Below, one piece after another: positions 42,561 to 50,883 of a stretch of 64,000 nt of DNA. Position 1 is the stretch's first letter. The number at the start of each line of letters is the position of its first letter. The stretch is taken from contig NZ_CAJF01000006.1 of NCBI RefSeq assembly GCF_000304335.1, positions 91,530-155,529 on the forward strand, written 5' to 3'. The position numbers were made by a program, and so were the translations under genes. Under the pieces are notes generated by a model. That model worked only from the letters and a program-made list of their open reading frames with translations. It was not told where the DNA came from and did no database searches. The stretch is from Microbacterium yannicii PS01. GTDB lineage: Bacteria > Actinomycetota > Actinomycetes > Actinomycetales > Microbacteriaceae.

Positions 42561-45029
42561 ATGGGGCCCACCGCGCAGTCGCTGCACCGCGACGCGATCG
42601 AGGAGACCAATCGTGGCGAGCTGATCGCGGCGCAGCGGATGCTGCGCCGTGCCGGCTCGCTGGCAGCCGATGACGACCTGAAAGCCCGCATCACCGGCAC
42701 CATGGCCGTCGTCCAGGCCCGGATGGGATCGGTGGGACCCGCCGAATCCCTCTGTGCCGAGGCTCTCCGAACGCCTGGCCTGACCCCCGAGACGGTCGCC
42801 GTTCTCGAGGGGCAGATGGGGGTGATCGCGGGGATCGCGGGGCGCCTCGACGATTCGGATCACTGGCTGAGCCGGGCGATCGCCCGGATCTCGGCACCCG
42901 AAGCCAAAGCCAATCTGCTGATGAATCGCAGCGTGCTCGGCATGGAGAGGCGCGACCTCGACCGGTCGGCCGCCGATGCCGCACTGGCGGCCGACATCTA
43001 CCTCGCCAGCGGCCGGCGGGTGGACGCCGCGGAGGCACGCCACAACCTGGGATACGTCGATCTTCTCCGCGGGGACCTCGTGGGCGCGCTCAGCCGGATG
43101 ACCAGCGCTCGCGCCACTCTGGCCGAGGCTTCCCGCGCCTCGGCAGCTGTCGCCGACGCGGATCGAGCCGAGGTCCTTCGCGAAGCGGGGCTGATCCGCG
43201 AGGCGGAGGGGCTTCTCACCGAGGCGGCCGGAATCTTCGGATCCGTGCGGATGAAGCTCGAACGGGGACAGTCCGAGTTCGCCCTCGCTCGCTCGCTGCT
43301 CAGTCATGACCCTCCGCGTGCGGCGGCGATCGCGGCGACTGCTGCCCGCCGGTTCCGCGCGCTCGACAACACGTCATGGGCGCTGAGAGCCGATGCCGTC
43401 AACCTTCGGGCGCGTTCGGCCTCTGGGCCCGTGTCCCGCCAGGGGCGGGTATCGAACCTGCCACGCCCGCCTCGTGCGGCAGAGGTCGAGGCGACCGTGG
43501 CCGCACTCGAGGCGCGCGGCCTGCGCGACGACGCGTCCGCCCTGCGGCTGTCGTACGAGATCTGGCTCGCACGGCACGGCCACGCGCCGGCGCGCTCCGC
43601 GGCGGTCCGCGTGACTGCAGCGGCATCGCTGGACGTGCGCCTGCTTGCACACGAGGTGCGCGCGATCCGGGCGCAGAGCCGAGACCGGCACTCCGAGGCC
43701 CGGCGTCATGCGCGCGCCGGGCTCGACGAACTCTTCGAATGGCAGCGCCAGTTCGGGAGCCTCGACCTGCAGACATCCGTCGTGTGGCATGGCAACGGGT
43801 TGATCGGTGCCGGAATCCGGTCAGCGGTTCGCTCGGGACGCCCGGAGGTGGTGTTCGAATGGTCCGAGCGGGCTCGTCATCTGAATCTGCAGGTCGTGCC
43901 GTTGCGGCCGCCTCCCGACGCCGGGCTGGCCGCCGATCTCTCGGAGCTTCGCCTGCTGAGGGCGGAGGACGGCGCAGGGGGGTCGGATCCGCGGGCGGTC
44001 GAAGTGCAGAACCGCGTGCGTCAGCGGCAGTGGTCCGGAACTCCGTCGGCCGCGATTCGCCCGCGTGTCACGCTGAGCGAGGCACAGGGCGCGCTCGACG
44101 ACGCGACCGCGATCCTCGCGTACGTCTACACCGGCCGCACCGTCGAACTGCTCGGCATCACGTCGGCCGCGGCGCGGCGCATCGAGCTCGGCGCGTTCAG
44201 CCGGATGCAGGACCACCTGCGCGGATTGCGCGCTGACCTCGACATGGCGGCCGCGATGCAGCACGGACCCCTCGCGTCCACCGTGCGTCGCTCGCTCGCG
44301 CAGCGGCTGGGTGCGCTGTCGGAGGCGCTGCTCGCTCCCGCGCTCGAGCTCGTCGGCGATCGACGACTGGTGCTGACCGCGCCAGGCGTGCTCAACGGGA
44401 TCCCATGGGCGATGCTGCCCGCGCTTCGCGGCCGGGTCATCACCCTCGCGGCGTCCGTCTCGCACTGGGTGCACAGTCGCCCCCGGGCCGGTTTCGTCCC
44501 GCGCGCGCCCGCGTTCGCCGTCGGCCCGCGCGTTCCCCGGGCCTCGGAGGAGGTGCGGACCGCCGCCGCAGCCTGGCGTGAGCCGATCGTCATCGATCCG
44601 GCGTCGATCGCCGATGTCGCTCACGCGGCGGCCGGTGCCGACGTCCTGCATGTCGCCGCACACGGCCGTCACTCGGCAGAGAACCCGATGTTCTCGGGAC
44701 TCGAGCTGGCAGACGGAACGCTGTTCGGCTACGACATCGACCTCATCGAGAAGGTGCCCGACACCGTGGTCCTGTCGGCCTGCGAGGTGGGACGCTCGTC
44801 CGTACGGTGGGGTGAGGAGGCGGTCGGCATGACCCGTGTGTGGCTCCATGCCGGCACTCGGAGCGTCGTGGCAGCACCGGTGGTGGTCGCCGACGACGAC
44901 GCGTGCGAACTGCTCGGGGCGATGCACGAGGGTCTCGCGGCCGGTGTCTCCCCGTCAGAGGCGCTGGCTGCGGCATCCGAGCGCACCGGCATCGTGGCGC
45001 CGTTCCAGGTGCACGGGGCGGGGTTCTGA
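42561..45029 (+). CDS. TPR-CHAT domain protein (caspase-like protease)
   Basis: About 822 residues. The N-terminal ~330 residues are TPR-like helical repeats (AQRMLRRAGSLAADDD, AKANLLMNRSVLGMERRDL, AEARHNLGYVDLLRGDLVGAL). The C-terminal third is a CHAT domain, the caspase/separase-like cysteine peptidase fold. The catalytic dyad is visible as His701 in DVLHVAAHGRH and Cys741 in VVLSACEVG. It would act in the cytosol. The ATG at 42561 is preferred; a GTG at 42525 gives 12 more residues. It ends the sigma-factor/S8 cassette, 90 bp after the S8 gene. CHAT proteases in conflict systems cleave partner proteins, so the S8 zymogen is an obvious candidate substrate. Confidence 0.92.
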   Translation: MGPTAQSLHRDAIEETNRGELIAAQRMLRRAGSLAADDDLKARITGTMAVVQARMGSVGPAESLCAEALRTPGLTPETVAVLEGQMGVIAGIAGRLDDSDHWLSRAIARISAPEAKANLLMNRSVLGMERRDLDRSAADAALAADIYLASGRRVDAAEARHNLGYVDLLRGDLVGALSRMTSARATLAEASRASAAVADADRAEVLREAGLIREAEGLLTEAAGIFGSVRMKLERGQSEFALARSLLSHDPPRAAAIAATAARRFRALDNTSWALRADAVNLRARSASGPVSRQGRVSNLPRPPRAAEVEATVAALEARGLRDDASALRLSYEIWLARHGHAPARSAAVRVTAAASLDVRLLAHEVRAIRAQSRDRHSEARRHARAGLDELFEWQRQFGSLDLQTSVVWHGNGLIGAGIRSAVRSGRPEVVFEWSERARHLNLQVVPLRPPPDAGLAADLSELRLLRAEDGAGGSDPRAVEVQNRVRQRQWSGTPSAAIRPRVTLSEAQGALDDATAILAYVYTGRTVELLGITSAAARRIELGAFSRMQDHLRGLRADLDMAAAMQHGPLASTVRRSLAQRLGALSEALLAPALELVGDRRLVLTAPGVLNGIPWAMLPALRGRVITLAASVSHWVHSRPRAGFVPRAPAFAVGPRVPRASEEVRTAAAAWREPIVIDPASIADVAHAAAGADVLHVAAHGRHSAENPMFSGLELADGTLFGYDIDLIEKVPDTVVLSACEVGRSSVRWGEEAVGMTRVWLHAGTRSVVAAPVVVADDDACELLGAMHEGLAAGVSPSEALAAASERTGIVAPFQVHGAGF

Positions 45030-45179
45030 ATCGCTTCGGGACGCGATGTATCAGGGCGGCAGCAGCTGACTCCACATGTACGGAGAGGCTCACAGCGGCC
45101 CGGCACCGGGGGGCGCCGGACTGTGGGGCAGAGACACGACGGGGGACATGGAGATCGTCGTCTCGTGAGCCTGCTCCTC

Positions 45180-45216
45180 GGGGGATGCCGTCGGAACCCA
45201 AGGCCCGGCATCCCCC
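45180..45216. terminator. hairpin after the CHAT gene
   Basis: GGGGGATGCC (45180-45189) and GGCATCCCCC (45207-45216) form a perfect 10-bp stem with a 17-base loop between the CHAT gene and the convergent LysR-like gene. The rest of the 203-bp gap shows no gene. Confidence 0.65.
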
Positions 45217-45232
45217 GCAGCCGTCCCCGAAC

Positions 45233-46018
45233 TCAGCCGCGGGACGAGTTGGGCGTGCGTCCGCGCACGATCCCGACGAACGCCTCGACCGCGGGAGTCG
45301 TGCGGTCTGTCAGCCATGCCAGCGACACCGGCGACACCGGGCCGTCGCGCAGCGGACGGTAGTCGGCGTCCTTGCGCTGGTGCAGGCGAGCGAGCGACAT
45401 GGGCACGATGACGATGCCGACTCCTGCAGCGACCGTCGCGATCGCCTCGGCGGTGTCGGCCGGGGGAGCGAAGGTCGGGGGCACCGTGCCAGGAAGCGAG
45501 CGGATGCCGAGCACGTCGTCATGCGGCACGATCAGCACCTCGCCCTCGAGGTCGACGATCTCGAGTTCGTCGCCGGCGGTGAGGTGCGAGTCCTTCGCGC
45601 AGACGACGACGGACCGCTCCTCGTAGAGGGGGATGACGCTGAGGCTGTCGCCGTCGAGCGGCTGGCGCACCAGTGCGGCGTCGACCACGCCCTCCACGAG
45701 CGGGCGCCGCTGGTCGGCGAAGGCGAGGGGAACGAGCTCGAGGTCGGCATGCGGCATCCGCTCGTTCCAGGTGTCGATCCACTTCCCCGGTGTGGCTCCC
45801 GGGATGACCCCGAGGCGGAGCGGGCCGGTGACCTCGGGCGCCGGCGCCGGCGATGGACCTGGCGAGGGGCGCGGGGTGCGCTGCGGCCGACCGGCCGCGC
45901 GTGTGCCGCCCGAAGACTTCGCTCCGGGCTTGCGAGGACCGCCGCCGCCGCCGCGCTGGGGTGCGGCATCCCGTCGTGGCCGTCCGCCACGCCCGCCGCC
46001 CGCCCTGCCTTTCGCCAT
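45233..46018 (-). CDS. LysR-type substrate-binding domain protein without HTH
   Basis: A 261-residue protein. Residues ~65-255 are a LysR effector domain (GPLRLGVIPGATPGKWIDTW, YEERSVVVCAKDSHL, DTAEAIATVAAGVGIVIVPMSLARL). The usual ~60-residue N-terminal winged helix is absent. In its place are ~60 low-complexity residues rich in Gly, Arg, Pro and Lys (MAKGRAGGGRGGRPRRD start). The ATG at 46018 fits the end of the open frame and the flanking gene. It may bind a ligand and interact with another regulator, or use the basic tail for nucleic acid. Function unknown. Confidence 0.8.
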   Translation of the reverse strand: MAKGRAGGGRGGRPRRDAAPQRGGGGGPRKPGAKSSGGTRAAGRPQRTPRPSPGPSPAPAPEVTGPLRLGVIPGATPGKWIDTWNERMPHADLELVPLAFADQRRPLVEGVVDAALVRQPLDGDSLSVIPLYEERSVVVCAKDSHLTAGDELEIVDLEGEVLIVPHDDVLGIRSLPGTVPPTFAPPADTAEAIATVAAGVGIVIVPMSLARLHQRKDADYRPLRDGPVSPVSLAWLTDRTTPAVEAFVGIVRGRTPNSSRG

Positions 46019-46051
46019 TGGATCAGCGTAGCCGGGCGCTATGGTTCGCTC

Positions 46052-46450
46052 ATGGTCACGATCCTCGCGACGGTCTTCGCGGCGCTGGCGGCGCTGCTGC
46101 ACGTGTACATCTTCGTGATGGAGAGCGTGCAGTGGACGCAGCCCAGAGTCTGGCGCCGCTTCGGCGTGCGCGACCAGCAGGCGGCCGAGACGACGAAGCC
46201 GATGGCGTACAACCAGGGCTTCTACAACCTGTTCCTCGCGATCGGCGCCGGGCTCGGGCTCGTGCTGTTCCTGGTGGGCGGCGAGGACACCCCGCTGCGC
46301 GCTGCCGGCCTGGCCCTCGTGCTGTTCAGCCTGGGCTCCATGGTGGCCGCCGCGCTGGTGCTGCTGACGACCGGCATGAAGTACCTGCGCGCCGCCCTCA
46401 TCCAGGGCACCCTGCCGCTCATCGGCTTCGTCCTGTTCCTCTTCGCGTGA
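46052..46450 (+). CDS. DUF1304 family membrane protein
   Basis: A 132-residue integral membrane protein with four hydrophobic segments. Family features are the HVYIFVMESVQW start, KPMAYNQGFYNLFLAIGAGLGL, and the C-terminal IQGTLPLIGFVLFLF. Members are full-length at ~120-130 residues and have no established function. TATGGT lies 6 bases before the ATG, so it is probably leaderless. It is divergent from the LysR-like gene and converges on the SNase-like gene. Confidence 0.92.
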   Translation: MVTILATVFAALAALLHVYIFVMESVQWTQPRVWRRFGVRDQQAAETTKPMAYNQGFYNLFLAIGAGLGLVLFLVGGEDTPLRAAGLALVLFSLGSMVAAALVLLTTGMKYLRAALIQGTLPLIGFVLFLFA

Positions 46451-46468
46451 ACCCGCCCGAGTGAGCCG

Positions 46469-47155
46469 TCAGCGGCCGCATGCGCTCCACTGACCGGCTC
46501 CGGATGCCTCGGCCCGCGCCTGCGCTTCGGCCAGCACCTCCGCGTGCGCCACGTTCGGCCACACCCGCATCGCCTGGGCGTCTCCCGCGGTGACGAGCTC
46601 GTGATTGACGAATCGGCCGTCGTCCGTCCACAGGTAGAAGAGCCGGCGGTCGTAATCGTCCCAGCTGTCGGCGTCGGGAGCCGCCCACACCGTCGCGCCC
46701 TCGGGCGCCAGCTGCTCCAGGTGCGCACGGGCCTCGTCCGCCCAGCACTGGGGCGACGGCGTTCCCTCTGGCGTGTCGATGCCGATGAGGCGAATGCGCA
46801 GAAGGCCCGTCGCCGTGACGACGTCATTCGGGATCTGGACACGCGCCTCGATCGTGTCGCCGTCGAAGACGTGCGTCACGGTGAGTGCGAACGCGTCGCG
46901 CGGGCGACGGATGCCGGTGGCCGATGACGCCGTCGGTGCAGGTGTCGGCAGCATCTCGTGGATCGGCCGCTCGAGCTCGACGCCGACCCCTCGTCGAGTG
47001 CGTTCGAAGTCCCAGCGGCCGTCCTCGAGGCCGGCGGTCCCGTGCCAGGTGGCAGCGACCACGATGACGGCCGCACCGGCGACCACCGCGAGGAGCGTCT
47101 GCAGATCGCGCCGCCGACGCTCAGGCCTGCGCGGCGTTCCGGCGTCGTCCTTCAC
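46469..47155 (-). CDS. thermonuclease (SNase)-family protein, membrane anchored
   Basis: A 228-residue protein. A basic N-terminus precedes one hydrophobic segment (LLAVVAGAAVIVVAATW), so it is anchored or exported. Residues ~90-225 are a staphylococcal-nuclease OB-fold: VFDGDTIEARV, RLIGIDTPEG with Arg/Asp, DDYDRRLFYLW with the catalytic Glu/Arg-like region, and NHELVTAGDAQAM. Catalytic residues look largely conserved (Asp, Arg). It probably cleaves nucleic acid outside the membrane; the role is unknown. Confidence 0.88.
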   Translation of the reverse strand: MKDDAGTPRRPERRRRDLQTLLAVVAGAAVIVVAATWHGTAGLEDGRWDFERTRRGVGVELERPIHEMLPTPAPTASSATGIRRPRDAFALTVTHVFDGDTIEARVQIPNDVVTATGLLRIRLIGIDTPEGTPSPQCWADEARAHLEQLAPEGATVWAAPDADSWDDYDRRLFYLWTDDGRFVNHELVTAGDAQAMRVWPNVAHAEVLAEAQARAEASGAGQWSACGR

Positions 47156-47230
47156 GGCGCCAGGCTAGCCAGATCGGCCGCCGCGCCCCGCCGGCTGTCC
47201 ACAGGGCGCCGGCACGGTCGGAAGGACGCG

Positions 47231-47638
47231 TCAGGCTGCCAGTCGAAGACCCCTGCGGTCGGTCGCGACGCGCTCGCCGTTGCCGATCGTCTCGTCGTCG
47301 CCGATGAGCGATCCGCCCGCGACGCGGGCGTCGGTGCCGACCTGGGTGCGGACGCCGATCTTGGCACGCGGCCCGATGGCGGCGCGCGGGCCGATGTGGG
47401 CGTGCGGAGCGATCTGGACGTCCGGGCCGATGACGGCATCGGACTCGACCCACACGCCGCGCCCGACGTGTGCTCCCGCGGCGATCTGCACGCCGGGTTC
47501 GACGTATGCGCCTACCTCGACGATGGCGCTCGGGTGCACCTTCGCGCCGTGCGCGATCATGCCCCGACCGTTGACGTGCTTGCGGTAGCGCAGCGTCTCG
47601 CCGCGGTCGTTCTCGATGTCGACGTAGTTCTTGCCCAC
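47231..47638 (-). CDS. left-handed beta-helix (hexapeptide repeat) transferase-like protein
   Basis: A 135-residue protein with hexapeptide repeats, visible as IAHGAKVHPSAIVEVGAYVE, VQIAAGAHVGRGVWV, VIGPDVQIAPHAHIGPRAAIG. The N-terminus VGKNYVDIENDRG is short and not part of the helix. The GTG start at 47638 is fixed by GGAGGGG six bases upstream; the longer frame to 47656 overlaps that site. It resembles the LbH fold of acyltransferases but lacks an obvious acyl-CoA loop, so catalysis is uncertain. The 162-bp upstream gap is relatively AT-rich and may hold its promoter. Confidence 0.8.
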   Translation of the reverse strand: MGKNYVDIENDRGETLRYRKHVNGRGMIAHGAKVHPSAIVEVGAYVEPGVQIAAGAHVGRGVWVESDAVIGPDVQIAPHAHIGPRAAIGPRAKIGVRTQVGTDARVAGGSLIGDDETIGNGERVATDRRGLRLAA

Positions 47639-47800
47639 TGTCCCCTCCTGCAGCACCGGATTGTGCCGAGTAAAGAAACAACCACCGTGCTGGTCGATTC
47701 ATTCCCGTGCATCGGAACGATTCGAGCTACGGGGTTGCTTCTTATTCGGAGACGGTGTATTCCGCGGATTGGGGCTTGTCGGGCGAAGTTCAGCGCACGC

Positions 47801-49207
47801 TCAGCGGGTGTGCTCGTCGGCCGCGGACAGGGCGCGATCGATGACGTCGAGACCGCGCAGCAGGTCGTCTTCGCCGATGACCAGCGGCGGCGCGACGTGC
47901 ACGCGATTGAAGTGGGTGAAGGGCCACACACCGTCCCGCTTGCACGCTGCGGCGACAGCGGCGACGGGAGCGGCATCCGCCCCGCTCGCGTTGAACGGCA
48001 CGAGCGGCGTGCGTGTCTCGCGGTCCTCGACGAGCTCGATCGCCCAGAACAGGCCCATCCCTCGCACATCGCCGACGGAGGGATGCCGCGACGCGATCTC
48101 GCGGAGGCGGGGCTCGACGACGCGCGAGCCGAGGTCGCGCACCCGCTCGAGGATGCCGTCGCGCTCGAACACCTCGAAGGTCGCGACACCGGCCGCGCAC
48201 GCCAGCGGGTGCCCGCTGTACGTCAGCCCACCGGGGAACGAGACCGTGTCGAAGTGGCCGGCGATGCGCTCCGAGATGACGACGCCGCCGAGCGGCACGT
48301 ATCCCGAGTTGACGCCCTTGGCGAAGGTGATGAGGTCGGGCGCGACGTCGAAGGCCTGGAAGGCGAACCACTCGCCCACCCGGCCGAACCCGACCATGAC
48401 CTCGTCGGCGATGTACACGATGCCGAACCGGTCGCACAGCTCGCGGACGCCGGCGAGATAGCCGGGCGGCGGGACGAGCACGCCGTTCGTTCCGACGATC
48501 GTCTCGATCACGATCGCCGCGATCGTCGACGCGCCCTCGAGCACGATGGTCTGCTCGAGGTGTGCCAGCGCGCGCCGCGACTCCTCTTCGGGGCTCGTGG
48601 AGTGGAACGGCGAACGATAGGCGTAAGGGCCGAAGAACTTCGCGACCGAGCCGTCGGCGGGCTCGTTCGGCCAACGGCGGGGGTCGCCTGTCAGCGCGAT
48701 CGCCGTCGAGGTGTTGCCGTGGTAGCTGCGGTACATCGACAGCACCTTGCGGCGCCCGGTGACCAGGCGAGCCATGCGGACCGCGTTCTCGTTCGCATCG
48801 GCACCGCCGTTGGTGAAGAACACCTTCTCGAAGCCGTCGCCCGCGACCTCGGCGATGCGGCGGGCGAGCTCGCCTCGCACATCGTTGGCCATCGCGGGCT
48901 GGATCGTCGCCATGCGACCGGCCTGACGCTGGATCGCCGTCACCAGATCCGGATGCTGGTGCCCCAGGTTCAGGTTGACCAGCTGAGAGCTGAAGTCGAG
49001 GTACGCGTTGCCGGCGTAATCCCAGAACGTCGCGCCCTCGCCCGCGGCGACCGGCAGCGGGTCGATGAGGGCCTGCGCGCTCCACGAGTGGAAGACGTGG
49101 CCGCGGTCATCGGCGCGCACGCGCGCGTCGGCCTCGGGATCGGGAAGAGCGCGGGCGGCGCCGGTCGGGTCGGTGTAGACGGCGGTGGCTGCGAGCGTGT
49201 CGGTCAT
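47801..49207 (-). CDS. class-III aminotransferase (beta-alanine/omega-amino acid type)
   Basis: A 468-residue class-III transaminase: FFTNGGADANENAVRMAR, the YRSYHGNTSTAIALTG segment, VIETIVGTNGVLVPPPGYL, YIADEVMVGFGRVGEWF with PLP Asp, and catalytic Lys in ITFAKGVNSGYVPLGG. It lies 24 bp after a CoA-acylating semialdehyde dehydrogenase gene, which suggests conversion of a beta- or omega-amino acid such as beta-alanine to a semialdehyde and then acyl-CoA. A divergent PucR regulator controls the pair plausibly. The exact substrate is inferred from context. Confidence 0.9.
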   Translation of the reverse strand: MTDTLAATAVYTDPTGAARALPDPEADARVRADDRGHVFHSWSAQALIDPLPVAAGEGATFWDYAGNAYLDFSSQLVNLNLGHQHPDLVTAIQRQAGRMATIQPAMANDVRGELARRIAEVAGDGFEKVFFTNGGADANENAVRMARLVTGRRKVLSMYRSYHGNTSTAIALTGDPRRWPNEPADGSVAKFFGPYAYRSPFHSTSPEEESRRALAHLEQTIVLEGASTIAAIVIETIVGTNGVLVPPPGYLAGVRELCDRFGIVYIADEVMVGFGRVGEWFAFQAFDVAPDLITFAKGVNSGYVPLGGVVISERIAGHFDTVSFPGGLTYSGHPLACAAGVATFEVFERDGILERVRDLGSRVVEPRLREIASRHPSVGDVRGMGLFWAIELVEDRETRTPLVPFNASGADAAPVAAVAAACKRDGVWPFTHFNRVHVAPPLVIGEDDLLRGLDVIDRALSAADEHTR

Positions 49208-49231
49208 GGGTGTCTCCTGACTCGGTGCCGG

Positions 49232-50794
49232 TCAGTGGTTCTGCGGGAAGCCGAGGTTGAGTCCGCCGTGGCTGGGATCGAGCCAGCGGCTGGTGACGGC
49301 CTTCTCGCGGGTGAAGAAGTCGAAGCCGTGCACGCCGTAGGCCTTCGCGTCGCCGAACAGGGAGGCCTTCCAGCCGCCGAAGGAGTGGTAGGCGACGGGA
49401 ACCGGGATGGGCACGTTGATGCCGATCATGCCGACCTGCACCTCGTTCTGGAATCGGCGGGCCGCGCCGCCGTCGTTGGTGAAGATGGCGGTGCCGTTGC
49501 CGAACTGACCGGAGTTGATCAGCTGCAGTCCGTCGTCGTACGAGGCGACGCGCACGACGGAGAGGACGGGACCGAAGATCTCCTCCTGGTAGGCGCGGGA
49601 GGTGGTGGGCAGCGCGTCGATGAGGGTGGGGCCGAAGAAGAAGCCGTCCTCGTGCCCGTCGACGGAGTAGCCGCGGCCGTCCACGACGATGCGCGCGCCG
49701 TCCTGCTCGGCGATGTCGACGTACGAGGCGACCTTGTCGCGGTGCACGTCCGTGATGAGCGGCCCCATGTCCGGCTCCACGCCGTCCACAGCCGCACCGT
49801 TGCCGATCCGCAGCTTCGCGATGCGGTCCTGGATCTTGCCGATCAGGTCGTCGGCGACCGGCTCCACGGCGAGGACGACCGAGATCGCCATGCACCGTTC
49901 TCCGGCGGCGCCGTAGCCGGCGTTGACCGCCTGGTCGGCGACGAGGTCGAGGTCGGCGTCGGGAAGGACGAGCATGTGGTTCTTCGCGCCGCCGAGGGCC
50001 TGCACCCGCTTTCCGTGGCGCGACGCGGTCTCGTAGATGTACTGGGCGATCGGCGTGGAGCCGACGAACGAGATCGACTGCACGTCGGGCGATGTCAGCA
50101 GCCCGTCGACGGCGAGCTTGTCGCCTTGCAGCACGGTGAACACGCCGTCCGGGAGTCCGGCTTCCTTCCACAGCTGCGCGAGCCACAGCGCTGCCGACGG
50201 ATCCTTCTCGCTGGGCTTGAGGACCACCGCGTTCCCGGCGGCGATGGCGATGGGGAAGAACCACATCGGCACCATCGCGGGGAAGTTGAACGGGCTGATG
50301 ATCCCCACCACACCGAGGGGCTGCTTGATCGAGTACACGTCGACCCCGGTCGAGACGTTCTCGCTGAACGCGCCCTTGATCAGGTGCGGGAACCCGGTGG
50401 CCAGCTCGACGACCTCCTGACCGCGCAGGATCTCGCCCATCGCGTCCGAGACGACCTTGCCGTGCTCGGCCGTGATGATCTCGGCCAGCTCTCCCTTGCG
50501 GGCGTTGAGCAGCTCACGGAACGTGAACAGCACCGCCTGCCGCTTCGCGATCGAGAACCCGCTCCACACCGCGAAACCTGACTTGGCCGACGCGATCGCC
50601 GCAGCGACCTCGGCCTCATCGGCCAGAGCGACGCGTGCCGTCTCGGCACCCGTCGCGGGATTGAACACCGGTGCGGTGCGACCGCTCCCGGACGTGCGCT
50701 CCGCGCCATCGATCCAGTGGGAGATCGTGCGGACCTCCCGTGCCGCGGCGGCGTCCGTCTCGTCGGAAACGGCAGCGGTGTCGGCGATGCTCAT
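49232..50794 (-). CDS. mmsA: CoA-acylating methylmalonate-semialdehyde dehydrogenase
   Basis: A 520-residue aldehyde dehydrogenase of the MmsA type, oxidising methylmalonate or malonate semialdehyde to propionyl- or acetyl-CoA with NAD. Features: ISHWIDGAERTSGSGR start, FNFPAMVPMWFFPIAIAAGN, KPSEKDPSAALWLAQLW, SFVGSTPIAQYIYETAS, LGGAKNHMLVLPDAD, and catalytic Cys in AAGERCMAIS. The ATG at 50794 follows AGGGA. It is adjacent to an omega-aminotransferase and divergent from PucR, fitting beta-alanine or beta-amino acid catabolism. Confidence 0.93.
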   Translation of the reverse strand: MSIADTAAVSDETDAAAAREVRTISHWIDGAERTSGSGRTAPVFNPATGAETARVALADEAEVAAAIASAKSGFAVWSGFSIAKRQAVLFTFRELLNARKGELAEIITAEHGKVVSDAMGEILRGQEVVELATGFPHLIKGAFSENVSTGVDVYSIKQPLGVVGIISPFNFPAMVPMWFFPIAIAAGNAVVLKPSEKDPSAALWLAQLWKEAGLPDGVFTVLQGDKLAVDGLLTSPDVQSISFVGSTPIAQYIYETASRHGKRVQALGGAKNHMLVLPDADLDLVADQAVNAGYGAAGERCMAISVVLAVEPVADDLIGKIQDRIAKLRIGNGAAVDGVEPDMGPLITDVHRDKVASYVDIAEQDGARIVVDGRGYSVDGHEDGFFFGPTLIDALPTTSRAYQEEIFGPVLSVVRVASYDDGLQLINSGQFGNGTAIFTNDGGAARRFQNEVQVGMIGINVPIPVPVAYHSFGGWKASLFGDAKAYGVHGFDFFTREKAVTSRWLDPSHGGLNLGFPQNH

Positions 50795-50855
50795 TCGTTT
50801 TCCCTTCGCCCCGGACAGATCGTACGGGGATGATCTAGGCTGAGTGCGTCCCAGT

Positions 50856-50883
50856 TTGTCAGAGCAGCAAAGGCGGCTACGGT
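50856..50883 (+). promoter_or_regulatory. pucR promoter candidate
   Basis: TTGTCA (50856-50861), a 16-base spacer and TACGGT (50878-50883) form a good promoter. The same GGCTACGGTGG-type -10 occurs at 38013 and 52613. Transcription would start near 50890, downstream of the GTG at 50882. Confidence 0.5.

Noticed and set aside
45090..45317. Small minus-strand frame after the CHAT gene
   Set aside because: It overlaps the terminator hairpin and the LysR-like gene, and its composition is not protein-like.
46958..50581. A 1207-codon open frame on the plus strand
   Set aside because: It runs antisense across the SNase-like, beta-helix, aminotransferase and dehydrogenase genes, all with recognisable motifs; its own translation has no domain.
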